From Geomonas sp. RF6 (GTDB taxonomy: Bacteria; Desulfobacterota; Desulfuromonadia; Geobacterales; Geobacteraceae), in assembly GCF_021044625.1 (NCBI RefSeq), contig NZ_CP087999.1, positions 3,741,001 to 3,805,000 on the forward strand: 64,000 bases of DNA, in the 5' to 3' direction. A program made the translations under genes and the position numbers. Shown one piece after another: positions 19,252-28,347 of the stretch. Position 1 is the first letter of the stretch. Every line of letters starts with the position of its first letter. The notes under the pieces were generated by a model. It ran no database searches and was not told where the DNA came from. It saw only the letters and a list, made by a program, of their open reading frames with translations.

Positions 19252-20307
19252 ATGGTGAAGGTGCTGGTAGTAGACGATTCCCCTGTGGCGCAGGCCCTTC
19301 TGGTGCACGTGCTCGGATCCGATCCGGAGATCGAGGTCATCGGCACCGCCCGAAACGGTACGGAGGCGATCGCGGTTCTGGAGAAAAAACGCCCCGATGT
19401 GGTGACCATGGACCTGCACATGCACGGCATGGACGGTTTCGTCGCGACCCGGCGCATAATGACCGAGTGTCCCGTCCCGGTGGTGATCGTCTCCGGATCG
19501 ATCGACCCGAAGCTCGACACCACCATTTTCCAGGCCATAGAGGCGGGGGCGGTCGCTATACTCCTGCGCCCCCCGGGGGTGGAGCATCCGGAGCACAGGC
19601 GGGCGGCGGCCGAGCTGGTGCAGACCGTAAAGCTTATGAGCGAGGTGAAGGTCGTGCGCCGTTTCCAGCCGCGCACGAGCATCGCGCGACCGCACTCCGC
19701 AGCGCTGGAGGAGGCGCTCACCGCACCCGACATCAAGGTCATCGCCATCGGCGCCTCCACCGGAGGGCCGATCGTGGTGAAAAGGATACTGAGCGGGCTC
19801 CCGCGCACCTTCCCGATACCGATCCTCGTGGTCCAGCACATGGCGGAGGGATTCGTGGAAGGGTTTGCCGAATGGCTGGCGCAGGCGTGCGCCATACGGG
19901 TAAAGGTCGGCTCCCATGGAGAGTTCCTCGCGCCGGGAGTCGCCTATGTCGGCCCGAGCGGATTCGAACTCGGCATCGACCGGCACGGGAAGATCGAGCT
20001 GGCCCGCGGCAAGGCCGGAGCGGTGCACTGCCCCACCGTCGGGCACCTCTTCGACAGCGTCGCCCAGAGTTTCGGAAGGCATGCGGTGGGGGTGCTCCTC
20101 ACCGGTATGGGATCGGACGGCGCACAGGGATTGAAGCGGCTGAAGGGGAAGGGGGCGATCACCATCGCCCAGGACAAGGAGAGTTCCGTCATCTTCGGGA
20201 TGCCGGGGGAGGCGGTAAAGCTCGGTGCGGCGCAGCATGTGCTCCCACCCGATGCCATCCTGCGCATGCTGACGGTCCTCGGCGGAAAGACGACGGCTCC
20301 CTTTTAG
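19252..20307 (+). CDS. CheB-type receptor methylesterase
   Basis: A 351-residue response regulator with an N-terminal receiver (VLVVDDSPVAQALL; acceptor Asp near 53 in VTMDLHMHGMDG) and a C-terminal methylesterase. The catalytic triad is visible: Ser in GASTGGP (about 169), His in VQHMAEGF (about 195) and Asp in GMGSDGAQG (about 288). It removes methyl groups added by the CheR at 11352. ATG 19252 is preferred because GGAGG lies 7 bases before it; the frame is open to 19210. One difference from CheB is the unusual IEAGAVAILLRPPG in the receiver, where canonical CheB has a KP motif; Arg replaces Lys here. Confidence 0.93.
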   Translation: MVKVLVVDDSPVAQALLVHVLGSDPEIEVIGTARNGTEAIAVLEKKRPDVVTMDLHMHGMDGFVATRRIMTECPVPVVIVSGSIDPKLDTTIFQAIEAGAVAILLRPPGVEHPEHRRAAAELVQTVKLMSEVKVVRRFQPRTSIARPHSAALEEALTAPDIKVIAIGASTGGPIVVKRILSGLPRTFPIPILVVQHMAEGFVEGFAEWLAQACAIRVKVGSHGEFLAPGVAYVGPSGFELGIDRHGKIELARGKAGAVHCPTVGHLFDSVAQSFGRHAVGVLLTGMGSDGAQGLKRLKGKGAITIAQDKESSVIFGMPGEAVKLGAAQHVLPPDAILRMLTVLGGKTTAPF

Positions 20308-20464
20308 GGAAAAGGAGTGGTGCAGCAGGAAAGTGACGCGACGTGATGCGGGCTCCCCCCCGGGAGATGCCCCAAACGACCCCCCGCTATCCCCCTCCCG
20401 GTTCTGAGGGGTAAAATGAGGTAGGGGGAGGAGTACTGAGAAGTAGCCTTTGAAGAGGTCCCTT

Positions 20465-22666
20465 ATGGATGGGAAGCTCACCGACATTGTGGTGGTGGAG
20501 GACAGCCCGACCCAGGCGGAGCAGGTGAAGTTCACCCTGGAAAGCCACGATTTTGCGGTACGGGTGGCGGGAAACGGCGTCCGCGCCCTCGAGCTCATCG
20601 AGGAGAAGCGCCCCGACGTGGTGATAAGCGACGTCATCATGCCGCAGATGGACGGCTACGAGCTGTGCCGCCGCATCAAGGGGGACCCTGCCCTGCGCCG
20701 CATTCCGGTCATTCTCCTTACCTCCCTCTCCGACCCGCGCGACATCGTCCGGGCGCTTGAGTGCGGCGCGGACAACTTCATCGTGAAGCCGTACGACGAG
20801 CATTACCTCCTGTCGCGCATCCGGTACACCATGGAGAACATCCCCATTCACGAAGGGGCGGGGACCGAGCCGGGGGTGGAGATCGTGCTGGCGGGGGAGA
20901 AGCATTTCATAGCCTCCGACCGCGTAAGTGTCTTGAACCTCCTCTTCTCCTCCTACGAGATCGCCATGCGCCGAAACAGCGAGCTCACCAAGATCCAGGA
21001 CGAGCTGAGATCGGTGAACGAGAGGCTCGAGCAGAGGGTCGCGGAGCGGACCGCAGCGCTCTCGGAGGAGCTGAAGAAGCGGAAGAGGATGGAGGATGCC
21101 CTAAAGGAGAGCGAGGAGCAGTACCGCATCATCATGGAAACGGCGAACGACGCCATCATCTGCATAGCTCCCCCGGGGGCGATCTATCTGTGGAACAAGA
21201 AGGCGGAGGAGATCTTCGGGTATTCGGCGCAGGAGGTGCTCGGGAAGGATCTGTACGATATCATTACCTCTCCGGAGCAGCGCAAGAAGGGGCACCACGG
21301 GCTGCGCGGCTTCTTTGCCACCGGCGTCGGCCCCTTCATAGGAAAGACGATGGAGGTGACGGCCTTCAACAAGGAGGGGAGGGAGTTCCCCATCGAGCTG
21401 TCTCTCGCGGCGATGCACATCGGCGGGGAGTGGCACTCGGTGGGGATCGTGCGGGACATAAGCGAGAGGAAGCGGCAGGAGCAGGAATTGCGGCAGGTGA
21501 AGAACTTCCTCTCCGATATCGTCGACTCCATGCCGTCCCTTCTCGTGGGGATCTGCCGTGAGGAGAAGGTCACCCAGTGGAACCTGGAGGCGCAGAGGGT
21601 GACCGGTCTTTCCGCCGCGGAGGCGATCGGCAGGCCGGTGGCGGAGGTCCTCCCCGACTTCTATCCGTGGATCCAGACGCTGCGTTCGCAGGTGCAGCCG
21701 AGGCGCTCCGCCACCATGGAGAAGCTCCTGATGAACAGAAACGGGGAGCGCAGTTTCTACGACCTCATGCTCTACCCCCTCTCCACCGATCCGAGTGCCG
21801 GCGCGGTGGTGCGCATAGAGGACGTCACCGAGCGGGCGCGCATCCAGGAGCTCATGGTGCAGACCGAGAAGATGATGTCGGTGGGTGGGCTCGCAGCCGG
21901 GATGGCGCACGAGATCAACAATCCGCTGGGGATCATCGTGCAGGCGGTGCAGAACGTGGAGCGCCGCCTCTCCAGCGCCCTCCCCGCCAACCGCGACATC
22001 GCGGGGGAGCTCGGGATCGACCTGGAGCAGGTGCGCGGCTACCTGGAACGGCGCCAGATCGTCCAGTTCCTGGAGAGTATCCAGGAGGCGGCCGCCCGCG
22101 CCGCGAGGATCGTCAGCAACATGCTGCAGTTCAGCCGGCAGAGTTCCACTACGAAGCAGCCGGAGCCGCTGGAGCAGATCATGGAAAAGGCGCTGGAGCT
22201 TGCCGCGAACGACTACGACCTGAAGAAGAAGTACGATTTCCGCAGCGTGGAGGTCGTGCGCGAGTACCAGCCCGACGTCCCCCCCGTCCCGGTCGTTTCG
22301 GTGGAGATCGAGCAGGTACTCCTGAACCTCCTGCGCAACGCGGCGCAGGCGATGATGGAGAACCCCCCGGAGAAGAAGCCGCGCATCACGCTCCGGCTCC
22401 GGACCGACGGGCGTTACGGCGTCATGGAGGTGGAGGACAACGGCCCCGGGATTCCGGAGGGGCTGCGGCGCCGCGTCTTCGAACCGTTTTTCACCACGAA
22501 GGAACCGGGGGTGGGGACGGGGCTCGGGCTCTCGGTGTCGTACATGATCATCACCAGCAGCCACCGCGGGCGCCTTACGGTGGAATCGACCCCCGGCGTC
22601 GGTACCTGCTTCGTGATCCGCCTCCCCATCGAGGAGAGGCAGCCGACGGAAAGAGACGAGGAGTGA
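20465..22666 (+). CDS. Response regulator-histidine kinase hybrid (REC-PAS-PAS-HK)
   Basis: A 733-residue cytoplasmic protein. REC occupies 1-125 (acceptor Asp near 55 in VISDVIMPQMDG), followed by a coiled coil at 165-220, PAS1 (about 220-340), PAS2 (345-465), HisKA with the His in GMAHEINNPLG near 481, and HATPase (610-720; VEDNGPGIP, GTGLGLSVSYM). It is likely a phosphorylation target of the upstream CheA and then acts as a kinase, so the pathway would branch to another regulator. The start at 20465 follows GAAGAGGT; an in-frame TTG at 20450 lies further upstream. The gap of 157 bases from cheB contains only C-rich sequence. Confidence 0.9.
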   Translation: MDGKLTDIVVVEDSPTQAEQVKFTLESHDFAVRVAGNGVRALELIEEKRPDVVISDVIMPQMDGYELCRRIKGDPALRRIPVILLTSLSDPRDIVRALECGADNFIVKPYDEHYLLSRIRYTMENIPIHEGAGTEPGVEIVLAGEKHFIASDRVSVLNLLFSSYEIAMRRNSELTKIQDELRSVNERLEQRVAERTAALSEELKKRKRMEDALKESEEQYRIIMETANDAIICIAPPGAIYLWNKKAEEIFGYSAQEVLGKDLYDIITSPEQRKKGHHGLRGFFATGVGPFIGKTMEVTAFNKEGREFPIELSLAAMHIGGEWHSVGIVRDISERKRQEQELRQVKNFLSDIVDSMPSLLVGICREEKVTQWNLEAQRVTGLSAAEAIGRPVAEVLPDFYPWIQTLRSQVQPRRSATMEKLLMNRNGERSFYDLMLYPLSTDPSAGAVVRIEDVTERARIQELMVQTEKMMSVGGLAAGMAHEINNPLGIIVQAVQNVERRLSSALPANRDIAGELGIDLEQVRGYLERRQIVQFLESIQEAAARAARIVSNMLQFSRQSSTTKQPEPLEQIMEKALELAANDYDLKKKYDFRSVEVVREYQPDVPPVPVVSVEIEQVLLNLLRNAAQAMMENPPEKKPRITLRLRTDGRYGVMEVEDNGPGIPEGLRRRVFEPFFTTKEPGVGTGLGLSVSYMIITSSHRGRLTVESTPGVGTCFVIRLPIEERQPTERDEE

Positions 22667-22719
22667 CGGTGAAAGAAAGGGTGCAGGCCGTTTCCTGAGG
22701 CCGGAGACAGGGAGATGTC

Positions 22720-25242
22720 ATGGAAGGAACAGTGAAAGTACTGATTGTCGATGACGAGGAACTCCTGCGCATGAACCTGCGCGCGGTCTTCGAGGATCTG
22801 GGCTATCTGGTGGTGGAGGGGGAGAACGGGCGGCACGCCCTGGAGGTCTTTGCCAGGGAGAAGCCGCACGTCGTCTTCACCGACCTGCGCATGCCGGAAA
22901 TGGACGGGCTCGCCTTTATTAGGGCCCTGAAGAAGGTGAGCCCCGAGACCCCGGTGGTCGTGGTATCCGGGATGGGGACGCTCGAGGATGCGATCCAGGC
23001 GGTGAGGCTCGGTGCCTGGGACTACATAACGAAGCCGCTGCGCCAGCCGGAGGAGATCGAGATCACCGCGAACCGCGTCCTGGAGCGGGCGCGCCTCATC
23101 GCCGAGAACAAGGCATACCGCGAGCACCTGGAGGAGCTGGTGCGCCAGCGCACGGAGGAGCTGCGCGACAGCGAGCGGCGCTACCGCACCCTCTTCGAGT
23201 CCGCCAACGACGCCATCATCCTCGCCCACGACGGGCGCATCGTCGGCTGCAACGACAAGGCGCTGGAGCTCTTCGACCGCCCCCGCGAGGAGATCGTTAC
23301 CGCCCCCTTTGCCGAGCTCTCCCCCGAAGCGCAGCCGGACGGGACGCCGTCGCAGTCGCGCGAGGCGTCCCTCGTGGAGAAGGCGCTCGGAGGGGAGGCG
23401 CAGTTTTTCGAGTGGCAGTTCGTGAAGAAAAGCGGTGCTCGCTTCGACACGGAGATCAGCCTGAACAGGATCGAGCTCTCCGGCACGATGCACCTGCAGG
23501 GGATCATCCGGGACATCACCCAGCGCAAGCTGAAGGACGCCTCCATACTGAAACTTTCCACTGTCGTTGAGCAGAGCGCGAACTCCATCATGATCCTCGA
23601 CACCGAGGGGCGCATCGAATACCTGAACCCGCGTTTTTACCAGACCACCGGCGTCTCTCCCGCCGAGGCGATGGGGAAGCACCCGACCTTCCTGAAGAGC
23701 GGCGCCAACACCCCCGACTTCTTCCACTCGCTGCGCCGGCAGCTGGAGAGGGGGGAGGGGTGGCGCGGCGAGATATGCAAGCCCGGGAGGAACGGGGAGC
23801 TCGTGTGGGAACTGACCACCGTGACTCCCATCAAGGAACGGAGCGGCAGGATCATGAACTACGTGGCGATCGGCGAGGATATAACGGAGCGCAAGCGCTT
23901 CGAGGAGCGGCTGTACCGGCAGGCGAACTTCGACGCACTCACCGGACTGCCGAACCGCTACCTCCTCTCGGAGCAGCTCGCCTACCGGATGTCCCAGGGG
24001 GAGAGCCTCTACGTCATGCTTCTGGACATCGACAACTTCGAGTACGTGAACGACACCCTCGGGCACTCCCAGGGGGACGAGGTCTTGCGCCAGATGGGGC
24101 AGCGCCTGAAGGGGCTCATCGGGGAGGAGGACATTCTCGCCCGCTTCATGGGGGACCAGTTCGTGCTCGTGCGAAAGGGGGGTGGGGGAGATGCGGCGGC
24201 GTACGATTTCGCCCGCGTGGTGGGGAAGGAACTGAACGCCATGTTCCACGTGAACCTCCACGAGATCTTCGTGACCGTCAGTATCGGGATCGCCACCTGC
24301 TGTGTCGACAGCTCCGTGCGGGTGGAGAGCCTCCTGAAGAACGCCGAGGCGGCGCTGCACAAGGCGCAGAAGGAAGGGGTGAACAGCGTCGTCTTCTTCA
24401 CCGACGAGATCGACCAGCAGGCAAACGTGCGCTTCTCGCTGGAGAGCCGTCTGTACAAGGCGCTGGAGCGGGAGGAGTTCGTCCTCTACTACCAGCCGCA
24501 GATCGACATAAAGACGAAGCGGCTGAGCGGGGTGGAGGCGCTCCTGCGCTGGTCCCCCCCCGGTGAGGAGATGATCTTTCCGGAGCGCTTTGTGCGGATT
24601 CTGGAGGAGACGGGGCTGATCGTCCCGGTCGGGGAATGGGTGCTGAGGGAGGCGTGCCGGCAGCACGCATCGTGGATGAGGTCGGGGATGCACCCTTTCT
24701 CCATGTCCGTGAACATCTCCGGCGGACAGTTCCGCAGCGGAAAGTTGCCGGAGATGGTGCAGCGGGCGCTGCACGATTTCGGCATGTCCCCAGCGCTCCT
24801 GAACCTGGAGCTTACCGAGAGCATCCTCATGCAGGACATGAACGAAACGGTGCGCATGCTGAGGGCGCTCGTCGATCTCGGCATCTCCCTCTCCATCGAT
24901 GACTTCGGGACCGGCTATTCGTCACTGAGCTACCTGCGCACGATGCCGATCCACGAGCTGAAGGTCGACCGCTCCTTCATCACCAGTCTCCCGGAGGACG
25001 CAAACTCCGTTGCCATAGTGAACACCATCCTCGGGATGGCGGAGACGCTGAACCTCTCCGTGGTGGCGGAAGGGGTGGAGTCGGAGGCGCAGTTCGACTT
25101 TTTCAGCACGAAGATCTGCGACAGGATCCAGGGGGCCTACTTCAGCAGGGCGATTGCGGCGGAGAAGCTCCCGGTCTTTGTGCGCAACGCGGAGGAGGGG
25201 CTTTTGGAGCAGGGGCAAAGGGTACGGATGCGCGGCAACTGA
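22720..25242 (+). CDS. REC-PAS-PAS-GGDEF-EAL protein with degenerate GGDEF
   Basis: An 840-residue protein: REC (1-125, VFTDLRMPEMDG), coiled coil, PAS (about 150-275 and 275-395), GGDEF (about 400-570) and EAL (about 580-825). The cyclase signature reads MGDQF near residue 476 in place of GGDEF, although the upstream LDIDNFEYVND metal site is kept. The EAL domain retains GVEALLRW, NISGGQF, ELTES, DDFGTGYSSL, KVDRSFI and VAEGVE. The expected activity is therefore hydrolysis of c-di-GMP, possibly with GTP binding by the GGDEF domain as a regulator. It is the last gene of the chemosensory operon, 53 bases after the hybrid kinase, and is followed by a terminator. Confidence 0.92.
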   Translation: MEGTVKVLIVDDEELLRMNLRAVFEDLGYLVVEGENGRHALEVFAREKPHVVFTDLRMPEMDGLAFIRALKKVSPETPVVVVSGMGTLEDAIQAVRLGAWDYITKPLRQPEEIEITANRVLERARLIAENKAYREHLEELVRQRTEELRDSERRYRTLFESANDAIILAHDGRIVGCNDKALELFDRPREEIVTAPFAELSPEAQPDGTPSQSREASLVEKALGGEAQFFEWQFVKKSGARFDTEISLNRIELSGTMHLQGIIRDITQRKLKDASILKLSTVVEQSANSIMILDTEGRIEYLNPRFYQTTGVSPAEAMGKHPTFLKSGANTPDFFHSLRRQLERGEGWRGEICKPGRNGELVWELTTVTPIKERSGRIMNYVAIGEDITERKRFEERLYRQANFDALTGLPNRYLLSEQLAYRMSQGESLYVMLLDIDNFEYVNDTLGHSQGDEVLRQMGQRLKGLIGEEDILARFMGDQFVLVRKGGGGDAAAYDFARVVGKELNAMFHVNLHEIFVTVSIGIATCCVDSSVRVESLLKNAEAALHKAQKEGVNSVVFFTDEIDQQANVRFSLESRLYKALEREEFVLYYQPQIDIKTKRLSGVEALLRWSPPGEEMIFPERFVRILEETGLIVPVGEWVLREACRQHASWMRSGMHPFSMSVNISGGQFRSGKLPEMVQRALHDFGMSPALLNLELTESILMQDMNETVRMLRALVDLGISLSIDDFGTGYSSLSYLRTMPIHELKVDRSFITSLPEDANSVAIVNTILGMAETLNLSVVAEGVESEAQFDFFSTKICDRIQGAYFSRAIAAEKLPVFVRNAEEGLLEQGQRVRMRGN

Positions 25243-25248
25243 AAGGAA

Positions 25249-25280
25249 AAAGCCGCCGGTCTCTCGGGAGCGGCGGCTTT
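25249..25280. terminator. Bidirectional terminator after the chemosensory operon
   Basis: AAAGCCGCC (25249-25257) pairs with GGCGGCTTT (25272-25280). A run of A precedes and T follows the stem, so it can stop both the operon ending at 25242 and the convergent gene ending at 25314. Confidence 0.85.
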
Positions 25281-25313
25281 ATCCGACTATGCGGCAACGA
25301 GTGACGAGCGCCT

Positions 25314-25541
25314 CTAGTTCCTCTCCTTCGGGCGCCACACCAGTTCCAGATCGTCGTCCTCCATGAGGGATGATTCGTACCCTTCCAGCTGATACGGGGC
25401 ATCCTGTCCCTTCCAGACTGACAGTACCTTCGCCACCGTTCCTACCGGGACGCGGTGCGGCTGATGCAGTCTGTCTATTCTCGCTACTACCTTCACCTGA
25501 TCGCCTGCCTTAATCTGAGTGTCTGAGTATGCCGGACTCAT
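25314..25541 (-). CDS. Small SH3-like hypothetical protein
   Basis: A 75-residue protein starting MSPAYSDTQIKAGDQVKV. Alternating hydrophobic and charged beta segments (GDQVKVVARID, VPVGTVAKVLSV, PYQLEGYESSLMEDDDLELV) suggest a small SH3-like or KOW-like barrel, without a known function. ATG 25541 has GGGAGG 7 bases upstream. A promoter lies at 25582-25609 and a shared terminator follows the gene, so it is a self-contained transcription unit. It is not predicted to be secreted. Confidence 0.7.
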   Translation of the reverse strand: MSPAYSDTQIKAGDQVKVVARIDRLHQPHRVPVGTVAKVLSVWKGQDAPYQLEGYESSLMEDDDLELVWRPKERN

Positions 25542-25581
25542 AAAACCTCCCTTCTCTGAAGCAGGTGAATGTTTACTAACT

Positions 25582-25609
25582 ATAGTATCACGAGGACCTG
25601 TCGCGGCAA
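25582..25609 (-). promoter_or_regulatory. Sigma-70-type promoter of the small SH3-like gene
   Basis: On the minus strand TTGCCG (25609-25604) and TACTAT (25587-25582) are separated by 16 bases, 41 bases before the start codon. Upstream (25610-25999) the DNA is AT-rich and without a recognisable gene until the transposase on the other strand. Confidence 0.5.
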
Positions 25610-25999
25610 GGGTGCGGGTCTCACAGAGATTCATTCTGCTCTGACATGCTGCGCCGTACACCTAGTCAGAACGTGCACCGCGGACCGGTTCTCTGTCAAT
25701 GAGTGACACTTTCACTGTCTCGTATACGTTTTTGATGCATTTTTTTACAGTGAAGGTTAAGTTTATGTAAAAAAAATCACCATAAGCCGCTAATTCCCCC
25801 TTGCGTTGGTGTACTTTAATGGTATAAGATCATCGCCGGCTCCAGTTGTGTCAGAGATCATCTTGCTCTTTATGGTCTATGTCAAAAAAGAAAGCGGAAT
25901 CATTCAACGTGCACAGGTAATTCTATTTCACGGTATACGGATTGAGCAATGGCGTTGGAACAGCTGAGGCACACCTAAATCAGTCAATGGAGATGATTC

Positions 26000-26923
26000 A
26001 TGGGCCGACCTCTTAGAATAGAGTTCCCCGGAGCTCACTATCACGTCACAGCTCGCGGCAACGAACTGAGGGACATCTTTGAAACGCGCGGCGACATAGA
26101 GCGCTTTCTGTCGTATCTGGAGACGTCGATCACCAGGTACGGCGTCCTCCTCCACTCCTACTGTCTGATGACCAATCACTACCACCTGCTGGTGGAAACG
26201 ACGAAGGGAAACCTCTCCGAAGTCATGCAGCACCTGAACGGCGCCTACACGCACTACTTCAATTCGAAGCGCAACAGGGTGGGGCACCTTTTCCAGGGGC
26301 GCTACAAGGCGATCCTCATAAACCCTGACGAATACCTCGTGGAGCTGTCACGGTATGTGCACCTGAACCCGGTGCGTACCGGGATGCTTTCCCGCCCGGA
26401 AGAGTACCCGTGGTCGAGCTACCGTGACTTCATCGGCGAGCGGACCCCTCCCGAGTGGCTCACCACGCGGCGCATCCTGAACACTTTCGCCGAACGTGCC
26501 GAGTACCGAAAGTACGTGGAAGAGCTCATGGGGGAGGCGGAGTATCAGAGTCCGCTGAAAAATACCGCAGCCTCCACCTTTCTCGGGAGCCACGCCTTCG
26601 TCGAGGATGTGGTGGGGGCGCATCTCGGCGGGAAAGAGCATCTGCCGGCTCTCCGGGAACTGACGAAGGCACGCACCATCGAGCGGATCCTTTACGAAGT
26701 GGAGCATGCCTTTGACGACGCCAGGATCGCGAAGAAAGTAGGGATCTACCTCGCCCATCGTCACAGCGGCGCCACCCTCAGGGACCTCGGGGAATATTTC
26801 GACAAGAAGGAATCCGCGATCTCCCAGACGAGCCGCAGGCTTGCCGATGCCATAAACAGCGACCGGAAGCTCGCCAGGTCGGTGCGGGAGATCGAGGAGA
26901 GACTGAGCCTCTTTCCGACCTGA
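26000..26923 (+). CDS. REP-associated tyrosine transposase (Y1/IS200-like)
   Basis: A 307-residue HUH-superfamily nuclease. The N-terminal half has RIEFPGAHYHVTARGN, the HUH motif TNHYHLLVE, GHLFQGRYKAILI, and the RYVHLNPVRTGM segment carrying the likely catalytic Tyr. The C-terminal third adds a helix-turn-helix-like region (GATLRDLGEYFDKKESAISQTSRR), which places it in the longer RAYT subgroup. Such single-copy domesticated transposases are linked with spread of REP palindromes; several palindrome families are in this window. Upstream DNA is AT-rich (25,700-25,990). No IS ends or target duplication were seen. Confidence 0.9.
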   Translation: MGRPLRIEFPGAHYHVTARGNELRDIFETRGDIERFLSYLETSITRYGVLLHSYCLMTNHYHLLVETTKGNLSEVMQHLNGAYTHYFNSKRNRVGHLFQGRYKAILINPDEYLVELSRYVHLNPVRTGMLSRPEEYPWSSYRDFIGERTPPEWLTTRRILNTFAERAEYRKYVEELMGEAEYQSPLKNTAASTFLGSHAFVEDVVGAHLGGKEHLPALRELTKARTIERILYEVEHAFDDARIAKKVGIYLAHRHSGATLRDLGEYFDKKESAISQTSRRLADAINSDRKLARSVREIEERLSLFPT

Positions 26924-26949
26924 GATGGTGGAGATACGGACGATCCACC

Positions 26950-26983
26950 AAAAGCCCCATCGGCTATGCCGACGGGGCTTTTT
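26950..26983. terminator. Terminator hairpin downstream of the RAYT gene
   Basis: AAAAGCCCCATCGGC pairs with GCCGACGGGGCTTTT around a 3-base loop and is followed by T's. It lies 27 bases after the transposase stop. Confidence 0.85.
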
Positions 26984-27007
26984 GATTTGCCCAACTGCCC
27001 CAGCGAA

Positions 27008-27042
27008 GAAATGCCCCATCGGCGTGGCCGGTGGGGCATTTC
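27008..27042. terminator. Terminator hairpin downstream of the cytochrome operon
   Basis: GAAATGCCCCATCGGC (27008-27023) pairs with GCCGGTGGGGCATTTC (27027-27042) around GTG, with one wobble pair. Its core is the same GCCCCATCGGC as the hairpin 58 bases upstream, so the two form a near-duplicate pair. It serves the minus-strand operon ending at 27070. Confidence 0.75.
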
Positions 27043-27069
27043 CTTCACCTATCCGAAATATGCAAACCC

Positions 27070-28347
27070 CTACAGCGAAGTCGATGCGCGTCCCTTACCA
27101 CCTCGCTTGCCGGGGAGCGCCTTCGGGAAATCTTTGTCGTCATGGCACTCCTTGCACACCGGCTTCTTCGCGAAGTCCTTCCCGGGGTGGCAGCTGTTGC
27201 AGTCGATCTCCTGGTGGTTTTTGCTGAGAGAAAGACCGGTGACGCTGTGGTTGAACGATCCGAGCTTCCAGGAGTGGCAGGAGGCGCAGCGGGAATCGAC
27301 TTTCTTAAGCGGCGCGCGCTTTCCATGACACCTGTCGCAGGAGAGGCGCGAGTGGAACTTGCCGAGGTCCCAGCGGGCGTTTACCGTGTGGTTGAATGGT
27401 GCCGCTACCTTCTCGGCGTGGCAGGTATTGCAGTTGCGCGTGTCGTGACAGGCGGAGCACTGCTTGTGGCGCGTCCCGAAATCCGCCTTCGCAGCTTTTT
27501 CCTTCTCCACCTTCTTCTTGTGTCCGTCCGCGGTCTTCGCCTCGTGGCACCTCATGCACTTCTCGTCCTTGTGGCACCCGGTGCAGGGGAGGTTGAATTT
27601 CGCCACGTGCTCGTTGTGGTAGAAGGTGACGTAGCGGCCGGTGCTGGAGGTGGTGTCGTACACGACCCGCGTCGGCTCCTGGGAGCGCGGATGGGTCTTT
27701 CCGGTAGCCTTCGAGATCTTCTCCTGCTGGGTCTTCGCACCCTTTGCCGACTTCAGCTGGTGGCACGAGTCGCAGTCGGTGGACTTGCTCCATTTGCGGT
27801 GGCACGGCATGCACTGCCTGTGGTAGGCGGCCTCGAGGTCAGGGGTGCCGATGTCCTCCCTCTTTCTCTCCTTGCCGTGGCACTTCTTGCAGTTCAGCAC
27901 CGGGCCGGTGGTGTTGTAGTGATGGCACCCGTTGCAGCCGTGGCTCATCTCGGACATCTGGGCATGCACCTTGTGGGTGAAGACGACGCTGCCGTACTTC
28001 TCCGACAGATCGTTCAGGACGAGCACCTCCGGCGCCTGCTCCGCGGAGTGATACACAGAGACGGTGTTCTTCGGGCAGCGCACGAGGCAGGGGTTTTCCT
28101 TCGTGGGGTACTCGCAGTCGTGGCACGTCTTGCAGTTGATCTTTCCGGTCGCGTGCCCCTGCGGCGGCTTTGCCTGCGGCTGCATCGGCGCCTCGTCCTG
28201 AGTCGCCTCCTCGCCCTGGTCCCCGTGGGACGCCGCCACGGTCGGCTTCTTCGTCTCCTTGCTGCTTTTGTTGCTGCTCTCCGATATGAGGGTAAAGGCG
28301 GCCAGAAGGGCCACCACGATGGCAAGAGTCAAGAGTACCTTTTTCAT
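27070..28347 (-). CDS. Periplasmic multiheme c-type cytochrome (13 CxxCH)
   Basis: A 425-residue protein with an N-terminal signal or anchor (KKVLLTLAIVVALLAAFTLI) and a hydrophilic Gly/Gln linker. Thirteen CxxCH heme motifs follow: CKTCH, CNGCH, CKKCH, CMPCH, CDSCH, CTGCH, CMRCH, CSACH, CNTCH, CDRCH, CASCH, CNSCH and CKECH. Many additional His residues could be distal ligands. It should accept electrons from the membrane subunit encoded just upstream and relay them in the periplasm. Its ATG overlaps the stop of the NrfD gene (TGATG), so translation is coupled. The C-terminus is very basic (LPGKRGGKGRASTSL). Confidence 0.93.
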   Translation of the reverse strand: MKKVLLTLAIVVALLAAFTLISESSNKSSKETKKPTVAASHGDQGEEATQDEAPMQPQAKPPQGHATGKINCKTCHDCEYPTKENPCLVRCPKNTVSVYHSAEQAPEVLVLNDLSEKYGSVVFTHKVHAQMSEMSHGCNGCHHYNTTGPVLNCKKCHGKERKREDIGTPDLEAAYHRQCMPCHRKWSKSTDCDSCHQLKSAKGAKTQQEKISKATGKTHPRSQEPTRVVYDTTSSTGRYVTFYHNEHVAKFNLPCTGCHKDEKCMRCHEAKTADGHKKKVEKEKAAKADFGTRHKQCSACHDTRNCNTCHAEKVAAPFNHTVNARWDLGKFHSRLSCDRCHGKRAPLKKVDSRCASCHSWKLGSFNHSVTGLSLSKNHQEIDCNSCHPGKDFAKKPVCKECHDDKDFPKALPGKRGGKGRASTSL

